In this document: positions 8,280 through 17,939 of the stretch, piece by piece | Position numbering within the stretch: the stretch's first letter is position 1 | How the letters are laid out: each line of letters begins with the position of its first letter | NCBI RefSeq assembly: GCF_016918075.2 | Contig: NZ_JAERPS020000001.1 | Coordinates: forward strand, 1,054,001 to 1,118,000 | Length of the DNA stretch: 64,000 nucleotides | Direction of reading: 5' to 3' | From: Rheinheimera maricola | GTDB lineage: Bacteria; Pseudomonadota; Gammaproteobacteria; Enterobacterales; Alteromonadaceae | Position numbers and translations under genes: made by a program | Notes under the pieces: model-generated | What the model saw: only the letters and a program-made list of their open reading frames with translations | What the model was told of the DNA's origin: nothing | Database searches by the model: none

Positions 8280-10094
8280 ATGCAAAAGGCAACCCAGGAC
8301 AAGAACAGCATCAAAATTGATACGCCACTTGGCAAAGATGCACTGATTTTAACCCGGTTTGTATTTCGCGAAGCGTTGTCACAACTGTTTAGCGTTAAAG
8401 CAGAAGTATATGGCAATGGCCAGAGTGTTAGCCCAGATGAGCTGATAGGTAAAGAAGTCACTATTACGCTGGAATTAGGTAAAAAAAAGCAACGTTATAT
8501 TCATGCTGTTGTCGCCGATGTTACGGCACTGGGTACCCGGGCGACAAAAGATTCGGCAGGCACAGAGCATCGGGATTACAGCTTGCATCTGGTTGCCAGC
8601 GCCTGGTATATGCAGCATAGGGTAAATAGCCGTATTTTTCGTGCGAAAAACGTATTGAAAATTGTCGAAAAAATTGCCGGTGAGCACGGTGTTAAAATCG
8701 ACGTCACTTCGAAAATTCAAGGCAGTTATCCAGACTATGACTTTAAAGTGCAGTATGAAGAAAGTGATTTAACCTTTGTTCAGCGTTTATTGCAGCAAGA
8801 AGGTATTTTTTATTATTTTGACCATAGTCAGAGCAGTCATAAGTTAATACTGGCTGATAAGGCTACCGCCTATGAGCCTTGTGCTGAATCAAGTGTAAAA
8901 TACTTTAATGGTAGTTTGTCAGAGTCCCATATACATCACTGGCAGCGTGCGTTAGTTATGGCCCCGGGTAAATATGTGCAACGCGGATACGACTTAAAAA
9001 AACCCAAGGCGTTACCCACCGGAGAGGCTAACAAAGGCAAACTTGTCAGTGGCCATGCGAGTTACGAAGTGTTTAATTATGATGCTGAGTCGGAGTTTCA
9101 TCCACGAAATAAAAGCATTGCAGACATTCGTTTAGAAGCTTTGCAGCGTGATATTGACCGACGCAAGGGTGCTAGTAACTGCCGTACATTTAGCATTGGT
9201 AAAACCTTTACGCTTAGTGAGCATGAAGACAAAGCTGAAGCAGGTAAGCAATATGTGTTAACTGAGGTGGTACTTACTGCGGCAATTACAAGTCAAAGTG
9301 GCGCTAGCAAGTCAGTTGAACAACAGATCAGTAATAGTTTTTATTGTGTGCCTAAAGAGGTGGCGTACCGGCCACAGCTCACCATAGCTAAGCCGCTTAT
9401 TTCTGGTGTTCAAAGCGCTACAGTTACCTGTAAAGGTGGCGAGGAAATTTCAGTTGATGCACTTGGCCGTGTCACCGTTAAATTTCACTGGGATCGCAGC
9501 GATATTACCGACAACGAAAGCTCATGTCCTATCCGGGTTAGCCAAAATTGGGCGGGTAAAAATTGGGGCGCGTTTTTCTTTCCGCGACGCGATCAGGAAG
9601 TACTGGTTGAGTTTTTAAACGGTGATCCAGACCAACCAATTATTATTGGTGCGGTGTACAACTCAGATAATATGCCACCTTACACCTTACCTGATGACAA
9701 AACACAAAGTGGTATTAAAACCCGCTCCAGTAAAGGCGGCGGTGCAGCCAACTTTAACGAATTACGTTTTGAAGATAAAAAGGGTGAGGAGTTACTTTAC
9801 CTTCACGCTGAAAAAGACTTTGAGCTGCAAGTAGAAAATAATCAAACAGATATGGTTGGCAAAGACCGACTGACAACCGTTAAAGGTAATGATACCGAAA
9901 CGGTTAATAAAGATCGTAAGAATACGGTAGATGGCAGTGACACCCTAAAAGTGGGTAAAAAACTCGTGATCAACGCCGGCGACGCTATCACCATTAAAAC
10001 GGGAGCAGCATCTATCTCTATGAAGAGTGATGGCTCTATTGATATCAAAGGTGTCAATGTCACGATAAAAGGCAGCAAAGTCAGTATTAATTAA
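8280..10094 (+). CDS. vgrG: T6SS spike protein VgrG
   Basis: 604 residues. VgrG trimers cap the Hcp tube. The N-terminal gp27-like part runs to about residue 370 and includes YEESDLTFVQRLLQQEGIFY. The gp5-like OB fold follows, with VKFHWDR and the signature EFLNGDPDQPIIIGAVYN. The C-terminus is a needle of short valine/glycine/aspartate repeats (DMVGKDRLTTVKGND) ending in a beta-helix, with no extra effector domain. It is followed at once by a separate PAAR gene, which would sharpen the tip. Confidence 0.95.
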   Translation: MQKATQDKNSIKIDTPLGKDALILTRFVFREALSQLFSVKAEVYGNGQSVSPDELIGKEVTITLELGKKKQRYIHAVVADVTALGTRATKDSAGTEHRDYSLHLVASAWYMQHRVNSRIFRAKNVLKIVEKIAGEHGVKIDVTSKIQGSYPDYDFKVQYEESDLTFVQRLLQQEGIFYYFDHSQSSHKLILADKATAYEPCAESSVKYFNGSLSESHIHHWQRALVMAPGKYVQRGYDLKKPKALPTGEANKGKLVSGHASYEVFNYDAESEFHPRNKSIADIRLEALQRDIDRRKGASNCRTFSIGKTFTLSEHEDKAEAGKQYVLTEVVLTAAITSQSGASKSVEQQISNSFYCVPKEVAYRPQLTIAKPLISGVQSATVTCKGGEEISVDALGRVTVKFHWDRSDITDNESSCPIRVSQNWAGKNWGAFFFPRRDQEVLVEFLNGDPDQPIIIGAVYNSDNMPPYTLPDDKTQSGIKTRSSKGGGAANFNELRFEDKKGEELLYLHAEKDFELQVENNQTDMVGKDRLTTVKGNDTETVNKDRKNTVDGSDTLKVGKKLVINAGDAITIKTGAASISMKSDGSIDIKGVNVTIKGSKVSIN

Positions 10095-10132
10095 CTGCTG
10101 TTGCAGTTTTAAGCCTTTAAGGACGAAATAAA

Positions 10133-10426
10133 ATGGCAAAACCCGCTGCAGTAATAGGTTGTATGCATCTTTGCCCAAAAATAGATCCCGGTCCTAAACC
10201 GCATATCGGCGGGCCAGTCATCCAGGGCTCACCCAATGTGTCTATTTGCGGCATTCCAGCTGCACGAAAGGGCGATAAGTTGGTCTGTATCGGGCCACCT
10301 GACAGCATTAGCGGCGGATCTGGCACGGTATTTATTAATGGTAAAAATGCGGCCAGGCTTGGCGATGATACCTCTCATGGTGGCAAGATTATCGTGGGTG
10401 TGCCTACCGTATTTATTGGTGGTTAA
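10133..10426 (+). CDS. PAAR-repeat spike tip protein
   Basis: 97 residues, nothing but a PAAR domain. It forms the cone at the end of the VgrG trimer. Seen are the opening MAKPAAVIGCMHLCP, the GSPNVSICGIPAARKGD turn, GTVFINGKNAARLGDDTSHGG and the closing GVPTVFIGG. Cys and His residues suit the usual tip metal site. Because this PAAR stands alone, the Rhs effector downstream must be attached to the spike in another way. Confidence 0.92.
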   Translation: MAKPAAVIGCMHLCPKIDPGPKPHIGGPVIQGSPNVSICGIPAARKGDKLVCIGPPDSISGGSGTVFINGKNAARLGDDTSHGGKIIVGVPTVFIGG

Positions 10427-10431
10427 GCCAG

Positions 10432-11478
10432 ATGACTTCAGTTAACGCTGTGCTGCAGCAAGTGCAGCTGTTATTGGATCAACGTTTGCAATTAGTGTTA
10501 GGGCGATACACCAGCTTTAAACAACTTCAGCAACATGATAGACAGTTAACAGACTGTGCCCGATTACTGCTACCGGCAGGCTCTGCTAGTGCGCTACCTG
10601 CGTGGGCAATGTGGCTGTGCAGCAATAACCATCAAACAGTTCTGAATTTGTCCGACACGCAAGATTTCGTTTTTCCTGAGGCTGCATGGTTGTTGCTAAA
10701 TCAGTTAAAAGTGCGCTTGTTTCCTCAACTTGATGCAATGCAATTAATGATGCCAGAGGCTGATACGCAGTTGGCGCCGTTAAATTGGCAACTGGCTAAC
10801 AGTCTGCAGTTAACATTAAACCCATTTACACATGAAACCGGGCTTTCAGCTGCGGCACTGTGGTACCTGGGGGGCAGTGCACAGCTGCAATTGTTGCAAT
10901 CGTTACTGGCTTTTAAGCAACAACTTGCCACCGATGCACCGTTGCAATTACATATTGAACTTGCAATGTACCTTTGGGGGCAAAAAAGCGATGAAACCAG
11001 GTTGTGTGAAAAGTTGTTAGCGTCTGAGCAGCTAACGCCTGAACAGCTTATGGTGCTCATAGTGGGTGCCGCCGAGCCAGCAAAAGCCAGCATGATAAAT
11101 TTGTTAGCCCGTACCGAAGCCAATATGGCGTTGGCGATGATGGCAATGGGCTTTAGTGGCCAGTTAAAATTTGTTCCGTTACTGGCTGAACTTGCCCAGC
11201 AAAGTAGTAGTAAGGATGTGGCGATATCCGCACTAGATATGTTGTTAGGGGTAATGGCGACCGACAGCTTGCTTGCCGAACCAAAAGCACTTCAGCGCGT
11301 GTTATTGCAACGTCCCACTAGCCGGCAAATTTGCGGAGAAGACATTAGTGAGCCTCAACTGGCATACCTTTGGCGAAGTGGTAATCAGCTACAACGGCAG
11401 TTGGTGGCCTGTTACCGTTGTTTGGCACAAGCAGACATACCGCTATTAAACACGCATTCATTGTTGGGGGCAGTATGA
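10432..11478 (+). CDS. TIGR02270-like T6SS-associated protein (HEAT-like)
   Basis: 348 residues, helical and rich in Leu, Gln and Ala, with HEAT-like helix pairs in the second half (for example MNLALMAMG-type and FVPLLAELAQQSSSKDVAISALDML segments). I associate it with the TIGR02270 family of unknown function that occurs in T6SS effector clusters. It has no signal peptide. It starts 5 bases after the PAAR stop and overlaps the next gene by four bases. Its place between PAAR and Rhs suggests a role in loading or folding the effector. That role is inference. Confidence 0.6.
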   Translation: MTSVNAVLQQVQLLLDQRLQLVLGRYTSFKQLQQHDRQLTDCARLLLPAGSASALPAWAMWLCSNNHQTVLNLSDTQDFVFPEAAWLLLNQLKVRLFPQLDAMQLMMPEADTQLAPLNWQLANSLQLTLNPFTHETGLSAAALWYLGGSAQLQLLQSLLAFKQQLATDAPLQLHIELAMYLWGQKSDETRLCEKLLASEQLTPEQLMVLIVGAAEPAKASMINLLARTEANMALAMMAMGFSGQLKFVPLLAELAQQSSSKDVAISALDMLLGVMATDSLLAEPKALQRVLLQRPTSRQICGEDISEPQLAYLWRSGNQLQRQLVACYRCLAQADIPLLNTHSLLGAV

Positions 11479-12449
11479 GCCAGCAACATACTCAAAGCTT
11501 TTGTATTGATCGGGTTTTCATGTTGTTGGGCAAGGCTGCAAATACGCAAGCGGCGCTAAACCTGGATATTCTGCCGCCAGAGCAACAATACATTACTTGG
11601 CAGCAGCATCATCTTGCGGCTTCTTTTGTATTGCCGGTTAAAGCCAAAGAAACTCTCACTGAGCGACTAACGGCGTTGCTAACTTTGTTGTTTTCTCAAA
11701 TGGACGACGCATTAGTTAATGAAACCGTTTATTTAGTCTTGCCTGAATTTACCGGCGTAGATAACCAACAACTTAATGTGTTGTTACAGCATTTAATGCG
11801 CCATTTTCCCAGTTTGTTGCTGTCAGATACCTGCAGGGTATTTCCATATGGCAGTGCAGGGGCATTAATGGCGCTATCAATGGCGCAACAGCAGTTACAG
11901 CAAGATGCGAATGCGACTGTATGGTTATTGGCGGTTGATTCGCAGGCGCCGGATGAATTATTGCAGCGCTACGCGACAGCGGAGCTAGCGGGCGAGCCGT
12001 CCGAAGGTGCTATTGCGCTGCGATTAAGCCGCACTAATGCAGTTGTTAATGTACATACTATTGCTAGCGATGCATCGCTGGCCAGTAGTGCCGAGCCTGA
12101 ACCGGCCATGGCGGCGTTATTTCAGCACATTGCGGCAAATTTACCGACAACATTAAACCAGCTGTATTTGCCAGACTGTGGTGATGTTAACGCAACAGAG
12201 CGCTGGTTAGCGCAGTATCACTATTTGCATGGTGCGGTTAATCAAGATACTGAGCATGTCTTCGCGTCTTATGCCACGGGTGAGTTAGGTGCTTGTGGTG
12301 GTTTATATCGCTTACTACATGTGTATCGCGGTTATCAGCGTGAATATTTACAGGGCTTAACCTTGCAATGCGAATTATCACCGGCGTTGTATCGTGCTGT
12401 TGCAGTGTTTTCCCGGGCCGGTACCTTAGTAAAGAACAAGGAAGTATAG
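11475..12449 (+). CDS. Ketosynthase-fold-like T6SS-associated protein
   Basis: 324 residues; start ATG overlaps the previous stop (ATGA), and a longer in-frame start upstream is less likely. Two regions recall the thiolase/ketoacyl synthase fold: LSDTCRVFPYGSAGALMALS (117-136), like the nucleophile helix, followed by an LLAVDS strand, and YATGELGACGGLYRLL (266-281), like the C-terminal glycine-rich motif in which a Glu appears where active enzymes often have His. The protein is probably a catalytically degenerate relative used as a scaffold or adaptor for the Rhs effector. A real acyltransferase activity cannot be excluded. Confidence 0.5.
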   Translation: MSQQHTQSFCIDRVFMLLGKAANTQAALNLDILPPEQQYITWQQHHLAASFVLPVKAKETLTERLTALLTLLFSQMDDALVNETVYLVLPEFTGVDNQQLNVLLQHLMRHFPSLLLSDTCRVFPYGSAGALMALSMAQQQLQQDANATVWLLAVDSQAPDELLQRYATAELAGEPSEGAIALRLSRTNAVVNVHTIASDASLASSAEPEPAMAALFQHIAANLPTTLNQLYLPDCGDVNATERWLAQYHYLHGAVNQDTEHVFASYATGELGACGGLYRLLHVYRGYQREYLQGLTLQCELSPALYRAVAVFSRAGTLVKNKEV

Positions 12450-12453
12450 CAAC

Positions 12454-15400
12454 ATGGGTGCGCATTTAATCGAATTGAAAGGTCGCAATGCCGAGGTGTT
12501 TGCATTTAGCACCACCAAAACCACATCAAAAGGCAGTTTGAAGTCGTTTAGCTCGGCAGCCGATGCGGCACAGTTTTTACGATCACATTTTCCCGATGCC
12601 ATTACAGCTGGCGGTAACATCGTTCAGGTTTATGGTTGGTTTGGTGGGGCAGCCGTTTCTATGCAGGTGGTGGAGCATAGAACCACTGTTTTTGCGGCGT
12701 TGGCCGATGCCATTGTTAATGGTAAGTTATTTGTGTTTACCTTACCCAAACCTGTACCACAGATTGAATCGTCACCGGTGTTAAGCAGCTCGTCGTCAGG
12801 TGCTGCTAAAGCGGCTAACCCAGGCGGTAGAGCCGACAGTACTAGCAGCAATGCGTCTGAAGCTGATACAACAGCGGCTGTTTCTGACGCCTCTGGTAGC
12901 AATGCCGCGGATATCGCCACACCTCAAAATGCAGATGTTGCTAAAGAAGGCGATCCTGTGTCGATGTGTACCGGTGAGGAAATTCTGGAGCTGGTCGATT
13001 TTGAACTACCAGGTCCATTACCGCTGCAGTTTAAGCGTACTTACCGTTCCAGTCAGTGTCATGAAAACGTGGGGATGGGCTTTGGCTGGCGCAGTAATTT
13101 TCATTTACAAATTGTCAGCACATTAACCGATAACGACGAACCATTGCTGGTATTACACAACGAGGAAGGGCGGCGTTTAAGCTTTAAGCCTGTAGCAGTA
13201 GGGCAAACCAGTTATCAGCTAAGCGAAGGGCTGGCACTTCGCCATGAGGACAATGGCAGCCTGGTATTGTTAAAGCAAGATAACACTCACTGGGTGTTTG
13301 TGCCGGTTGCAACAGACAACCCTAAGCAAGCTAAGCGCTGGGCACTTCATCAAGTTTTTGACAGTTTAGGTAACTACTTACAACTGTATTATGACCGTGC
13401 CAACCGGTTAAGCCGCATAGACTACACCCGCAAGCGCGGTATAGAGCTTTACTACAATAACACCGGGTTGTTAAGTCATATAGCCGTGGTGCAAAAAACC
13501 GATACCGGGCTGGCAAAGTTAGATGTAACGCTGGCGCAGTATCAGTATGACGAGCAGCGTGATCTTGTTACTGCGACAAATCAGGCCGGACAAACTGAGC
13601 AGTATAACTATCAAGCACACTTAATCACGGTGCGTCAGCGCGCCAGTGGCTTTAAACACTTTTTTAGTTGGTTAGGCGATGGACCCACAGCACGTTGCAG
13701 CCGCAACTGGGGCGACGACGGTAATTACGATTACCAGTTTACGTACGATGAAGCCTCGCGCACCGCAACCAGCACAGATAGCCGCGGTCAATGCTGGCAG
13801 TATTTTCATAATGAACGTAATCAACTGATTAAAAAAGTCGCGCCGGATGGCGCCACCTGGATTTATAGCTGGAATAGCCTGGGCAAGAAAAGTGCGGAAA
13901 CGGCGCCTGATGGTGGTGTTACGCGTTACTACTTTAATGATGTGGGCCAATTAATTACGGTAGAGCAAGCCGACGGCGCTATTAGCCATTTTCAGTACAA
14001 CTCGCTGGGGCAGCGCTGTGGATATACTGATGCCGAAGGCGGGCATTGGCAGCGTGATTACACCGCAGGCGGCTTACTTAAATCAGAGCAGCACCCTGAC
14101 GGCACTATAAGCCAATATCAGTACAATCAGGATGGGCAGTTAACGACCCTAAAACAGGCTAATGGCAACATTGAACATTATTTGTGGGACAGCGAAGGCC
14201 AGCTATTAGCCCGCAAGCAAGGCGAGGCAGTAACCCGGTTTAGTTATGACACCCTGGGCCGGTTAAATGGCACGGTAAATGCGTCCGGTTTAGTGACAGA
14301 GTATCAACGTAACAATGCTGGCCAAATTGTGGCGTTACGCCAATATGCGCAAAGTGAGCCAGATAAGGTGTACACTGAGCTTTTATCGTACGACAGTGCT
14401 GGGCGACTTACCCATAAGCGAAACAGACTTGGCGATACGACACAATGGGAATATGAGGGGCTAAGTCAGCCGGTAAAACAGTTACAGCCAGATGGCAGCG
14501 CTTTGCAATATGAATACGATAAAGAGCGTAATCTTACTGCTATTATGCGCAGTGATGGTGCCCGCTATCAGCTGGACTATGACGGCCAGGAGCGGCCAAT
14601 AGCACTGCAAGGCTTTGATGGTCGTACTCAGCAGTACCAGTATGACATTAATGGCCATGTTAATACCGTTCGTGATGGTGAGCAGCGACAAATCAAACTT
14701 CGGCGCGACAGCCGCGGCCGTATTATTGAGCAGCAAGCGCTGTATCAGCAGCAACTAACCAGTAACCACTTTCACTACGATAAAATTGGCCGGCCTTTAA
14801 GAGCCAGTAATGCCCAGTGTAAATTGCGTTTTGCCTATCATGCTAATGGCCAGCTAAACGAGCAATGGCGCGATGACTGGCGCACGCTATACCAATATGA
14901 CACCAATGGCCGTCGTGCCAGTACCATCTTGCCGGATGGTACAGTGCTGGATTATCGCTATAACGAACAAGGCCTGCTGTCGCAATTAGCATTAAACCAG
15001 CAGCCCATATTGTGGCGCAGCTTTGATAATGCAGGCCGTGAAACCGCACGGGAATATGCTAGTGGCTTACAGCTTAGCCAGCAGTTCGACAGTTTTAACC
15101 GGTTAACCAACCAGCGGTGGCAACACGGTGCAAATAGCAGCAGCGCGCATCAGCGACACTATCGCTACAGCGCCTTACATCAGTTGCTAAACGTAACGGA
15201 TAACCAACACGGTGACACTGAATACCAATACAATGCACTGGACCAGCTGGTAAGCAAAACGCACAGCACCGAGCCTGGCCAAAGCGAGCAGCATCAGTGG
15301 GACAGCTTTGGTAACCCTGCCGGTGATGAGGTTGATGTTAAACAAGACCGCCTGCTGCGCTACTATGACAACCAGTACCAGTACGACGACAGTGGCAACC

Positions 15401-16836
15401 AGTTAAGTGCCACCGCACCGGGTAAGCGTGAGCTGCGTGAATATAATGGTTTTAACCAACTAAGCAGTTTGCGCAATCACAATGGCGTAACGCGTTACGA
15501 ATATGACGCCTTTGGCCGACGTAGCGCCAAGATAACCGCCACTGGCCGCATTGATTATTTATGGGAAGGCAACACCCTAACCGGCGAATACAGCCAGGGC
15601 GAATTTAGCTGGTATATTTACGAACCAAATAGCAACAAACCTTTGGCGTTGGTTAAGCAAGGCCAGCTGTACTATTACCAGTTAGACCAACTTGGTACAC
15701 CGCTAAGCTTAACCGACAGCGAAAACAACCTCGTCTGGCAAGCACACTACAGTGTGTTTGGTAAAGCCACGGTTACGGTTAACACCATAGACAACCCAAT
15801 CCGCTTTCAGGGCCAATACTATGACAGCGAAAGCGGGTTACACTACAACCACTTTAGATACTACGACCCCCAAACTGGCCGTTTTATCAGCCAAGACCCA
15901 ATAGGGCTGCTCGGTGGCATAAACCATTACCAGTACGCACCGAACCATATCAACTGGATAGATCCGCTGGGGTTGTGTGCTAAAGAGGATGGTTCTGTTG
16001 GTTTATTAGATGGTATCGTTGGTACAGCAGATTTAGTGGTAACCGGGATACTAAATACCGGCGTAGACATTGTAGCTGGTGGCGCAGGCTTAGTTACTTT
16101 AGCCATATCCGGTGGCGATGTTGGTGCGGCTGCTCATACCATAGAAAGTGTGCAAGAAAAGCAGATAGGACCGCTGACAGACGCGGGCGCAAAAGTCGCA
16201 GGTGTTGTTGCGCCAGTAGTCGATAAATACTACGAGCAAAATATGGCCGCGCTGGGTGACGCAACACTGGAAGCGACCGGCTCTCCGCTGCTTGCCATGG
16301 CAGCGCATAAGTCATTAGAATTAGTCGGAACCGTGCTGGGGGCGGGTGCTGTCGGGAAATCCCTTAAAAACGCTGCTAAAGTTGATGGGGTTGTTCCAGA
16401 CAATGTGGCAGGTTCCGTTTGGCATGCGACGTCAAATTCGAGGGCTGCACAAGGAGTATTAAACGGAATTGATCCTGCTTACCTCAATCCAAATAGTCGG
16501 TTTGGAGCAGCTTTTTATGTCGCTGAGCAACCTGGAACTACAATTGCTGAGTTGGCGCATCACGGAATTGATGCTACACATGGCATACGTTTTGAGTTAA
16601 ATAACAAAGCAATGAAGATCTTAGATTTAACTGACACCCAAGTAGCTGCTGATTGGAACTATAAAGGTGGGGTCATTAGTTCTACGACTCAATCTATTGG
16701 TATTCATGCTCAAGAACAGGGTTTTAATGTTATACGTTTTTATTCTGAGCGAGCGAATGGTGGAGTTAATAATGCCATTCTGGATGATTTCAATGAAATT
16801 CTTAAACCTATTATTATAACGCCGGTGAAACCATGA
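12454..16836 (+). CDS. Rhs effector with RES/ART-like C-terminal toxin
   Basis: 1460 residues. Residues 1-104 form an unrecognised N-terminal domain, not PAAR; 105-165 are a Ser/Ala-rich linker. The Rhs core begins with GDPVSMCTGEE (166 on; DUF6531-like) and continues through many YD repeats to the DPIGL (1148) and DPLGL (1170) motifs where Rhs proteins cut off their tip. The tip begins with a Gly/Ala-rich hydrophobic stretch (1182-1310), then VWHATS (1322). It has SRFGAAFYVAE with R1349, AEL with E1366, and GFNVIRFYSERANGG with S1431. Order and context of R, E and S resemble the RES NAD-glycohydrolase fold, a relative of ADP-ribosyltransferases. AAGGAAG precedes the start; the stop overlaps the next gene. 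Confidence 0.85.
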   Translation: MGAHLIELKGRNAEVFAFSTTKTTSKGSLKSFSSAADAAQFLRSHFPDAITAGGNIVQVYGWFGGAAVSMQVVEHRTTVFAALADAIVNGKLFVFTLPKPVPQIESSPVLSSSSSGAAKAANPGGRADSTSSNASEADTTAAVSDASGSNAADIATPQNADVAKEGDPVSMCTGEEILELVDFELPGPLPLQFKRTYRSSQCHENVGMGFGWRSNFHLQIVSTLTDNDEPLLVLHNEEGRRLSFKPVAVGQTSYQLSEGLALRHEDNGSLVLLKQDNTHWVFVPVATDNPKQAKRWALHQVFDSLGNYLQLYYDRANRLSRIDYTRKRGIELYYNNTGLLSHIAVVQKTDTGLAKLDVTLAQYQYDEQRDLVTATNQAGQTEQYNYQAHLITVRQRASGFKHFFSWLGDGPTARCSRNWGDDGNYDYQFTYDEASRTATSTDSRGQCWQYFHNERNQLIKKVAPDGATWIYSWNSLGKKSAETAPDGGVTRYYFNDVGQLITVEQADGAISHFQYNSLGQRCGYTDAEGGHWQRDYTAGGLLKSEQHPDGTISQYQYNQDGQLTTLKQANGNIEHYLWDSEGQLLARKQGEAVTRFSYDTLGRLNGTVNASGLVTEYQRNNAGQIVALRQYAQSEPDKVYTELLSYDSAGRLTHKRNRLGDTTQWEYEGLSQPVKQLQPDGSALQYEYDKERNLTAIMRSDGARYQLDYDGQERPIALQGFDGRTQQYQYDINGHVNTVRDGEQRQIKLRRDSRGRIIEQQALYQQQLTSNHFHYDKIGRPLRASNAQCKLRFAYHANGQLNEQWRDDWRTLYQYDTNGRRASTILPDGTVLDYRYNEQGLLSQLALNQQPILWRSFDNAGRETAREYASGLQLSQQFDSFNRLTNQRWQHGANSSSAHQRHYRYSALHQLLNVTDNQHGDTEYQYNALDQLVSKTHSTEPGQSEQHQWDSFGNPAGDEVDVKQDRLLRYYDNQYQYDDSGNQLSATAPGKRELREYNGFNQLSSLRNHNGVTRYEYDAFGRRSAKITATGRIDYLWEGNTLTGEYSQGEFSWYIYEPNSNKPLALVKQGQLYYYQLDQLGTPLSLTDSENNLVWQAHYSVFGKATVTVNTIDNPIRFQGQYYDSESGLHYNHFRYYDPQTGRFISQDPIGLLGGINHYQYAPNHINWIDPLGLCAKEDGSVGLLDGIVGTADLVVTGILNTGVDIVAGGAGLVTLAISGGDVGAAAHTIESVQEKQIGPLTDAGAKVAGVVAPVVDKYYEQNMAALGDATLEATGSPLLAMAAHKSLELVGTVLGAGAVGKSLKNAAKVDGVVPDNVAGSVWHATSNSRAAQGVLNGIDPAYLNPNSRFGAAFYVAEQPGTTIAELAHHGIDATHGIRFELNNKAMKILDLTDTQVAADWNYKGGVISSTTQSIGIHAQEQGFNVIRFYSERANGGVNNAILDDFNEILKPIIITPVKP

Positions 16837-17300
16837 AATTGCAACTTTTCAAATTTAAATGTGGGCAATGCGGATGCCAGTTTAAGGCTCCGCAAATAGG
16901 CTCAGATTCTTATGGTGAATTTATTTTGCGAAGTGTCGGAAATGCTGATGAAGCATATTTAGACGCCATGGAAGATAACACCTATCAAGAGGTGAATTCT
17001 TTGTTGAAAAGCAATTTAAAAATGATTTCCAAAAAACCTAATGAACTTGCGAGCATTTTAAGGAAAGCATACGGAGTGATCGCATGTGATTTAGATAAAG
17101 CAGGAAAACCTTTTTTTATTGGATGTTTTCCGAAGTGCCCTTCGTGCAATATGCAAGAAGTTGAGTATTGGGAGGCGACGGAGCCTCCAGAATTTATTGA
17201 AAAGACAATTTGTCCGGTAACTCATGTGGCTTGGAGCTCCCTTTCGGACTTAGAAAAGCAAGAGAAAGTGGACAGTGTAATATCATCGTTTGGATATTAG
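16833..17300 (+). CDS. Candidate immunity protein for the Rhs toxin (zinc-ribbon-like)
   Basis: 155 residues, no recognised family. It overlaps the Rhs stop by four bases (ATGA), the usual arrangement for a cognate immunity gene. Two cysteine pairs (CGQC near residue 10 and CPSC near 120) could bind zinc as a split ribbon. There is no signal peptide or membrane segment, so it should act in the cytoplasm. That fits a toxin working on NAD or another cytoplasmic target. The gene is AT-rich compared with the Rhs core, as toxin/immunity cargo often is. Confidence 0.6.
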   Translation: MKLQLFKFKCGQCGCQFKAPQIGSDSYGEFILRSVGNADEAYLDAMEDNTYQEVNSLLKSNLKMISKKPNELASILRKAYGVIACDLDKAGKPFFIGCFPKCPSCNMQEVEYWEATEPPEFIEKTICPVTHVAWSSLSDLEKQEKVDSVISSFGY

Positions 17301-17366
17301 TTAAAAGAGGCTCATAGTGCTGGGAAATGCTAAACTAAATGACCCCTATTTTTAATAAACAATAAC

Positions 17367-17927
17367 ATGCCTGAAAACAATGAGCCTATAGAAAGCAACG
17401 TCCGGTTACAGATTTTAATGAGTGGCTGGTCAGGTCAAATGAACGCAATTTGGCACATTCACCAACATGTCTCACTTGCAGAAGCCGCTTCCGCATCAGC
17501 GTGGTTCTTGTTGTACACTAACGGTCATATTAACTTAGCGTCAGCTCTTATGCTTTTTATGAATGTGATTCTGATAATTTCCTTTTTTAGTGTAAAGCGG
17601 CATTATCAGATACAGGATAATTTCGACCAAATGTTAAGGCGTGCCGGTATTTTTGATTCAGACCCTAAACCACAATCTGCGTTGCTTGACATACCATATA
17701 TAAGAAATTGGTCGCGTTTATTCAATCACGAACTCGCCAGACTGCTGATTTTAGTCGTGATAATTGTCAATTTAGCGCTCGGTATGTCTGCGGCAGTATC
17801 AAGTAAAGACTATTTATCTTTAGCCAGTATCTTTACCTATATTAACGGTCTACTCACTTTACATCTTCTTTACAGATGGCGGGAATTGATAGCACCGTAT
17901 AGAAAGGTTGATCATAAACCTACTTAA
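17367..17927 (+). CDS. Unrecognised membrane protein in the Rhs locus
   Basis: 186 residues with about four hydrophobic segments: roughly 40-52, 56-72, 126-142 and 150-168. The middle loop is polar (HYQIQDNFDQMLRRAGIF). I do not recognise the family. It lies between the active Rhs module and the silent one, in the same direction, with a 66-base gap. It could be an immunity protein for a toxin that has been lost or a passenger gene. The nucleotide sequence resumes Rhs homology about 10 bases after its stop, so it was probably part of an Rhs tip cassette. Confidence 0.55.
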   Translation: MPENNEPIESNVRLQILMSGWSGQMNAIWHIHQHVSLAEAASASAWFLLYTNGHINLASALMLFMNVILIISFFSVKRHYQIQDNFDQMLRRAGIFDSDPKPQSALLDIPYIRNWSRLFNHELARLLILVVIIVNLALGMSAAVSSKDYLSLASIFTYINGLLTLHLLYRWRELIAPYRKVDHKPT

Positions 17928-17939
17928 GTTACTGATTCA

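Noticed and set aside
9800..10094. C-terminal effector domain of VgrG
   Set aside because: The end is only the normal beta-helix needle; no extra domain.
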